This document shows, piece after piece, positions 21,893 to 26,352 of a stretch of 26,352 nt of DNA. Under the pieces are notes generated by a model that worked only from the letters and a program-made list of their open reading frames with translations, did not search any database and was not told the DNA's origin. Source of the stretch: CAYFJO01 sp964343305 (GTDB taxonomy: Bacteria; Planctomycetota; Planctomycetia; Pirellulales; Pirellulaceae). The stretch lies in assembly GCA_964343305.1 (NCBI GenBank), contig CAYFJO010000121.1, positions 1 through 26,352 of the forward strand, read 5' to 3'. The position numbers and the translations under genes are program-made. Positions within the stretch are counted from its first letter, which is position 1; the number at the start of each line of letters is the position of its first letter.

Positions 21893-24800
21893 TTATCCCA
21901 CCGAGTCAAACAAACAAATAAAACGCCGCCGATTTGCATTCATGCACTTTTCGGTTTCGGCGACGAGTTGTTCAGGCGACTGAGATCCAAGCAAGAACGC
22001 CAGCTTCTTCAACTCGCCATCATCTTGCGGTAAATCGTGGCGGGCGGTTGTGTTCATCAACCTCAGTCTCGACTCGACACTTCGCAGGAAGCGATAAGAT
22101 TCAGCCCATTTCGCGCTGTCGTCGTCGCTCAAATGCCCTGCGGCGCGAAGCTCGTGGATCGCATCGATCGTCCCTGGCACCATGACGGATGGCGAATCGG
22201 CGGCGTGCCTGAGTTGTAGCATTTGAATGGCAAACTCCACATCCATCGTGCCGCCAACTCCGCGTTTTAAGTTCCATCGTGCGGCGTTTTGTTCCAGACG
22301 TCCGCGCATTTGGCGGATCTCGTCGGCTTGTGCGGCAGTCCACGGTCGCATGGTGATCACCTCGCGAACCACTTGCATCGTCTTGTCGCGAATCTCGGCC
22401 GAGCCAAAAACCGTGCGAGCTTTGCACAACGCCTGCCGCTCCCACAACTCGCCTTTTCCTTCCGAAAAGTAGCGACGGTACTCATCGAGCGAAGTGACCA
22501 GAACACCACTCTTGCCGGTCGGGCGTAATCGGGGATCCAGTTCATAGAGCCGGCCGTTGGGTCCAAGCTGAGTGACAACTTTAATGATCCGTTGGCCTAG
22601 CTGGCTGAAGAAGTGCTGGTTCGTGGTGCTCTTGTCCGGCCGCCGATGGTGGGTCGAACCCTCCGTTTCGTACAAAAACACGATGTCCAAATCGCTGTGA
22701 TAATTCGGTTCGCGGCCGCCTAGTTTTCCCATCGCCAGGATGATGAATTCGCACGGCGAGCCGTCTTGCAACCTGGGTTCGCCGAACCGCTCGATAAGCG
22801 TTAAGTACTCGCTCCGCGTAATCTGTTGCAAACAGATTTCGGCGATGTCTGACAGAGTCGCGTGCGTCTCGCGGATATCTTCTTTGCCAAGGATGTCGCG
22901 GACACCAACTCGCAGATGCTGTGAGTCCTTAAAGCTGTGCAACATCGGATCGATGTCTTCGGCACCGCGGCAGAGATCGGCCAGAGTCGCATCCAACGCG
23001 CGATACGACGGCAATTTATTGAGCACGAGCGAATCCATCAGTTCGTCAATCATGCCCGGATGGCTGGTCAAAATGCCGGACAAGTAAGGGCTCGACGCAC
23101 ACAATCGCACGTACAAGTTCAGTGAAGGTGGATTGAAACTGAACAACTCCCACAACACACCTTTGCCGCCCAACGAATCGCTCACACGACTCAAATCGAC
23201 GAGCGTCGCATCCGGATCGGGCGTCGCCGCAATGGCCGGCAACAACCGAGGCGCGATCGATGCCAGAAAATGTCGGCAACGCCTCGCGGACAAGAATGGA
23301 ATCCGCTCACGCGCCAAATCCATCAGGTTTTCGTAAGCCGATTCGCGGTTGTTGAAGTCGTACTTGCCAAGCACTTGCTCGACAAACTCATCCGCCGGGT
23401 TCGGATCCAGAACCAGATCGACTTCCTCGGCTGTCTCTTCCTCTCCGAAAGCGTCGTGCAACAGGTGATCGAGCATCTTGCGGTTTAAATCCGTTTTTTC
23501 CTTCAGGTCCGCTTTGAATCCCTCCAGCGGCGAGTCTTCATAGTCCATGCGAATCGCCAACTTTCGCAACTCGTCGTCTCCCTCGGGCAACGTGTGCGTT
23601 TGCAGGTCGAACATGATTTGCAGGCGATGCTCGATCTTTCGCAAGAAGGCGTAGTTTTCTTCGAGAATCGTGCGTTCCTGAAACGTAAGACAACCAACAC
23701 CTTCGAGCCGAGCGATGGCGTCAAGCGTGTTACTGGTGCGAATCTCCGGCAAATCGCCGCCATTGAGAAGCTGCAAAAACTGAATCACAAACTCGACGTC
23801 GCGAATGCCGCCGTGGCCGGTTTTGACGTTGCTTGTGTCACCACCTTCGAGCCTCGCCTGGCGTTCGATCTTGCGTTTGAGCGCTTTGATACCTTCGATG
23901 TCGACCCGCCCGAGATAGCGGCCGTAAATCCAAGGTTGCAGTTGTTCGAGGAAGTCGCGGCCTAGTTGCAAATCGCCAGCCACCGGACGAGCTTTGACGT
24001 AAGCCTGCCGCTCCCACGAGCGGCCGCGAAGGTCGTAGTAGTGCTGCGCGGTTTCGACGTCGCAAACAATTGGCCCCTGTTTGCCTTCCGGTCGCAAACG
24101 CAGATCCACGCGATAGGCCGCCCCCAATTCCGTTTGTTCGGTCATCATTTGAACCACTTCGCGCGCCAGTCGTTCGAAGAACTCCCGGTTGCCGATCGAA
24201 CGCTCTCCGTCTGTTTTGCCATCCTCGTCGTACAGAAAGATGAGATCAATGTCGCTGGAATAGTTGAGTTCTGTGCCGCCGAGTTTTCCCATGCCGAGAA
24301 TCACAAAGCGGGCGGGTTGGCCGTCGGCTCGGCGCGGAGCGCCCCGTTGGGTTTCCAGCTTCTTTCGCGCCGTTTGCAACGAGGCTTCGCAAATGGCCTC
24401 GGCCAGCAGCGAGATCTGCCGGGTGATCGTGCCGAGTGGTTGTTGGCCGATGATGTCTCCATAGGCGATCCGCAACGTCTCACGATGTTTATAGCGACGC
24501 AGGACGGCCATCACCGTGCGTTGGTCCGAATGAGCGGAAGTGGCGCTGCAAAGTTCTTCGACCAAAATGTCGCGGGCAACCGGTTTACCTTCGGTCATGC
24601 GCAGCAAATCGTAACTTTCCGGATCGCGTGCCAACAGATCGCTGAGATGCTGGCTGGTGCTGAAAATCTGCAGCATGGTCGGCAGCGCCGACGTATCGCG
24701 CTCGAACAACGATCCGATCGACAGGGGACTTCGCGATGCTTGAACAAACCGTTCGAGATTGTTCAGTGCCATGTCCGGGTCGCTGGTCTTCGGCAAGTGC

Positions 24801-24970
24801 TGCTCAAATTGTCGGCCGATTTCCGCCAGCAGATCGGTGGTGATCCCCGCATTCGCCATGCGGACGAAGTTTTCATGTGCCCGGTCGATGTTGCTGATGC
24901 CAATTTCGCGCAACCACGCAGCCGCCTGTTTTGGATCATCGAGGTATTGGACGATGTCTACGACTTGCAT
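21893..24970 (-). CDS. glnE: Bifunctional glutamine synthetase adenylyltransferase / adenylyl-removing enzyme GlnE
   Basis: 1025 residues from the ATG at 24970, slightly longer than the usual ~950. The frame continues upstream into the preceding gene, but GlnE-like sequence (VVDIVQYLDDPKQAAAWLRE) begins at this ATG. There are two nucleotidyltransferase domains. The N-terminal one (ILGMGKLGGTELNYSSDIDL, about 225-243) is the adenylyl-removing half. The C-terminal one (ILAMGKLGGREPNYHSDLDI, about 744-763) is the adenylylating half. Both catalytic D-x-D pairs are intact. Each half is followed by a GlnD-type helical domain (GHGGIRDVEFVIQFLQLLNG and GVGGTMDVEFAIQMLQLRHA). It switches glutamine synthetase activity in response to PII state and glutamine. 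It lies 20 bases after the enolase-superfamily gene, so probably in one transcript with it. Confidence 0.96.
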   Translation of the reverse strand: MQVVDIVQYLDDPKQAAAWLREIGISNIDRAHENFVRMANAGITTDLLAEIGRQFEQHLPKTSDPDMALNNLERFVQASRSPLSIGSLFERDTSALPTMLQIFSTSQHLSDLLARDPESYDLLRMTEGKPVARDILVEELCSATSAHSDQRTVMAVLRRYKHRETLRIAYGDIIGQQPLGTITRQISLLAEAICEASLQTARKKLETQRGAPRRADGQPARFVILGMGKLGGTELNYSSDIDLIFLYDEDGKTDGERSIGNREFFERLAREVVQMMTEQTELGAAYRVDLRLRPEGKQGPIVCDVETAQHYYDLRGRSWERQAYVKARPVAGDLQLGRDFLEQLQPWIYGRYLGRVDIEGIKALKRKIERQARLEGGDTSNVKTGHGGIRDVEFVIQFLQLLNGGDLPEIRTSNTLDAIARLEGVGCLTFQERTILEENYAFLRKIEHRLQIMFDLQTHTLPEGDDELRKLAIRMDYEDSPLEGFKADLKEKTDLNRKMLDHLLHDAFGEEETAEEVDLVLDPNPADEFVEQVLGKYDFNNRESAYENLMDLARERIPFLSARRCRHFLASIAPRLLPAIAATPDPDATLVDLSRVSDSLGGKGVLWELFSFNPPSLNLYVRLCASSPYLSGILTSHPGMIDELMDSLVLNKLPSYRALDATLADLCRGAEDIDPMLHSFKDSQHLRVGVRDILGKEDIRETHATLSDIAEICLQQITRSEYLTLIERFGEPRLQDGSPCEFIILAMGKLGGREPNYHSDLDIVFLYETEGSTHHRRPDKSTTNQHFFSQLGQRIIKVVTQLGPNGRLYELDPRLRPTGKSGVLVTSLDEYRRYFSEGKGELWERQALCKARTVFGSAEIRDKTMQVVREVITMRPWTAAQADEIRQMRGRLEQNAARWNLKRGVGGTMDVEFAIQMLQLRHAADSPSVMVPGTIDAIHELRAAGHLSDDDSAKWAESYRFLRSVESRLRLMNTTARHDLPQDDGELKKLAFLLGSQSPEQLVAETEKCMNANRRRFICLFDSVG

Positions 24971-24990
24971 GGCGGAAATGGGACGATGTT

Positions 24991-26076
24991 CTAAGGCTGG
25001 CTTCTGTACTTCGTGATTTTGTCCAAATCGACTTCGATTCCCAAGCCGGGTGACTCGGGCACGGTGAGCTTGCCATGTTCGATTTGAAACGGCTCGGAGA
25101 TGACGTCGTCTTCCAGCCCATAATAAGTGCAATCGTTGGCTAACGAAAAGTTGGGCGTGGCGGCGACTAAGTGCAGCATGGCCGCCGTTTTCGGACCCAA
25201 ATCATGGGCACAATGCATCACGCACCCAGCGCCAGCGGACGCCGCGACATCGACGATCAACTTGACGGCCCACAATCCGCCGCATTGATAGGTGTCGGGA
25301 AGCAAGACTGCCGCCGCGTTCTTGTCCAGGATGTCTCGCACAGCCTGCATGGTCGTGACGGATTCGTTTAAGGCAAGCGGCGTGGTCGTCAATCCACGTA
25401 TCCGCGCCGAGTCTTCGATCAAATCGGCCGGCATGGGTTGTTCGAAGTATTCCAGGTTGTGCGGTTCCAAGTCTTTGGCAAGTTGCAGGGTGACGTCTGG
25501 TGAATAGCCGGTGTTGGGATCGATTCGCAACTTCAACTGATCCCCGACTGCGTCGCGAATTCCGCGAACGTAGGCGAGGTCTTCATCGGGATCGCGGCCA
25601 GCCTTGCACTTCATTGTTGAGAAGCCCATTTCGACGTACAGCTTGGCGATTTCGGCCGCTTCCTTGGGCGGACGTATTCCCATGCAAGCGGCGAGTTCGA
25701 TTTCACGCCGATACATGCCGCCGAGCAATCGGTACAGCGGCTGTTTGCAGACTTTGCCCAAGATGTCCCACATGGCCATCTCGACGCCGCTTTGTACATA
25801 GCCGCCGTCCAGTCCCCACTCGGCATACATCTCTTCAATCGCCGTCGGATCTCGACCAACAAGTTGATCGGTCAACTCATGGCCGACTCGCTCGGCGATC
25901 CGTTCGCCAAGGTACCGCTGCGGCGCCTCGCCCCACCCGATGATTCCCGCGTCGGTTTCCATGCGAAAGATCACGGCTTGGGTCGATGACGCCGCACGGT
26001 ATCGCGATTGATAAGGAGCAATCGGATACTTTTGCGGAACGTCGACAACGGATGTTTGAATGTTGGCGATCTTCAT
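24991..26076 (-). CDS. Enolase-superfamily protein (mandelate racemase / muconate lactonizing type)
   Basis: 361 residues, the normal length. The N-terminal capping domain (IIGWGEAP, SGVEMAMWDILGK) is followed by the barrel with catalytic features. These are K156-x-K158 (STMKCKAG), metal ligands D186 (RIDPNTGY), E212 (YFEQPMP) and E238 (ALNES), D261 (LLPDTYQCGG) and the histidine-rich MHCAHDLG (H288, H291). The presence of both a K-x-K and a His-Asp pair is like the mandelate racemase/sugar-acid dehydratase branch. The reaction would be abstraction of a proton alpha to a carboxylate with Mg2+ bound, but the substrate cannot be assigned. The start ATG at 26076 is preceded by a weak GGGATG. It precedes glnE at a gap of 20 bases. 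Confidence 0.85.
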   Translation of the reverse strand: MKIANIQTSVVDVPQKYPIAPYQSRYRAASSTQAVIFRMETDAGIIGWGEAPQRYLGERIAERVGHELTDQLVGRDPTAIEEMYAEWGLDGGYVQSGVEMAMWDILGKVCKQPLYRLLGGMYRREIELAACMGIRPPKEAAEIAKLYVEMGFSTMKCKAGRDPDEDLAYVRGIRDAVGDQLKLRIDPNTGYSPDVTLQLAKDLEPHNLEYFEQPMPADLIEDSARIRGLTTTPLALNESVTTMQAVRDILDKNAAAVLLPDTYQCGGLWAVKLIVDVAASAGAGCVMHCAHDLGPKTAAMLHLVAATPNFSLANDCTYYGLEDDVISEPFQIEHGKLTVPESPGLGIEVDLDKITKYRSQP

Positions 26077-26119
26077 CTATGCATCCCATTACTCGATTCG
26101 ACCGCACTTGGCCGAATTA

Positions 26120-26241
26120 AGCATCGTTCGAGAAGTTACTGTTGTAGCGAAACTCGCCAAGAGTTTCGGCGCCCCGCCATTCCGAAAGTCTTGGCGACTT
26201 TCGCTACGGCCAAATCGGACACTTGTTTCTCGAATGATGCT
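26120..26241. repeat. Nested palindromic intergenic repeat
   Basis: The outer arms of 15 bases (26120-26134 and 26227-26241) match with one mismatch. The inner arms of 26 bases (26144-26169 and 26182-26207) match with two mismatches. Each inner arm is also a hairpin by itself: CGAAACTC-GCCAA-GAGTTTCG and CGAAAGTC-TTGGC-GACTTTCG. It fills most of the 276-base stretch upstream of the enolase-superfamily gene; I see nothing else there. REP/MITE-like by structure. Confidence 0.7.
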
Positions 26242-26352
26242 AAGGAGACTGCGGTCCATATTGTGCACGAACCGCCAGCTTAATCGCCTTCATTGATCAG
26301 TGCCACCCAACGCCGTTAACCCTTTTTACATAGCGGTCGCCAGTTGTTTGGC

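Noticed and set aside
23966..24994. 342-residue + strand open frame opposite glnE
   Set aside because: Antisense shadow of a strongly conserved gene.
24971..25132. 54-residue N-terminal extension of GlnE
   Set aside because: It overlaps the end of the enolase-superfamily gene, is Arg/His-rich and unlike GlnE; the ATG at 24970 starts the family-like sequence.

Overview
The window looks like chromosomal DNA from a planctomycete, probably close to the Pirellulaceae. Signs of this are the tail of a membrane-anchored Ser/Thr kinase fused to 14 WD40 blades, a membrane protein with a prokaryotic RING-type zinc domain, a PD40 propeller protein, a high density of exported proteins without close relatives that I recognise, and many dispersed palindromes. 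This placement is inferred from protein character; no rRNA is present.

Layout. 1-2171: C-terminal part of the kinase/WD40 protein. 2172-5913: four consecutive single-gene units on the + strand, each encoding a secreted protein (beta-trefoil; carboxypeptidase-regulatory-like; duplicated SPOR-like module; PDZ plus beta-barrel-like domain), then a gene fragment. Each of the four genes is preceded by the same three-box element, TGAG-N19-GGAG-N8-TA(N4)GC, with identical spacing, 80-110 bases ahead of its ribosome site. Three of the four are followed by clear or possible hairpin terminators. 6295-9033: a P2-type cation ATPase on the - strand. 9034-10527: a decayed stretch with coding-like fragments, an ACT-domain gene interrupted by an in-frame amber codon and an isolated operator-like palindrome. 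10528-10600: tRNA-Ala(CGC) with its own promoter. 10667-12136: a solute-binding lipoprotein with no permease beside it.

12222-17039 (all - strand) is a nitrogen-control block in the order amt, glnB, glnD: ammonium channel, PII signal protein and the PII uridylyltransferase/uridylyl-removing enzyme. Hairpins sit in both spacers and a good terminator separates glnB from glnD. glnE, the glutamine synthetase adenylyltransferase, lies about 5 kb further on (21893-24970), 20 bases downstream of an enolase-superfamily gene. The window therefore holds sensing and modification steps of nitrogen control but not glutamine synthetase itself. Between the two blocks are a PduO-type cobalamin adenosyltransferase, a secreted PD40 propeller protein, the RING-type membrane protein, a membrane-anchored orphan and a methyltransferase-like protein.

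The observations I rate highest are the shared three-box element in front of the four secreted genes; a regularly spaced set of four 21-base hairpins (17352-17589); and a nested palindromic repeat (26120-26241) whose two internal hairpins show compensatory base changes.
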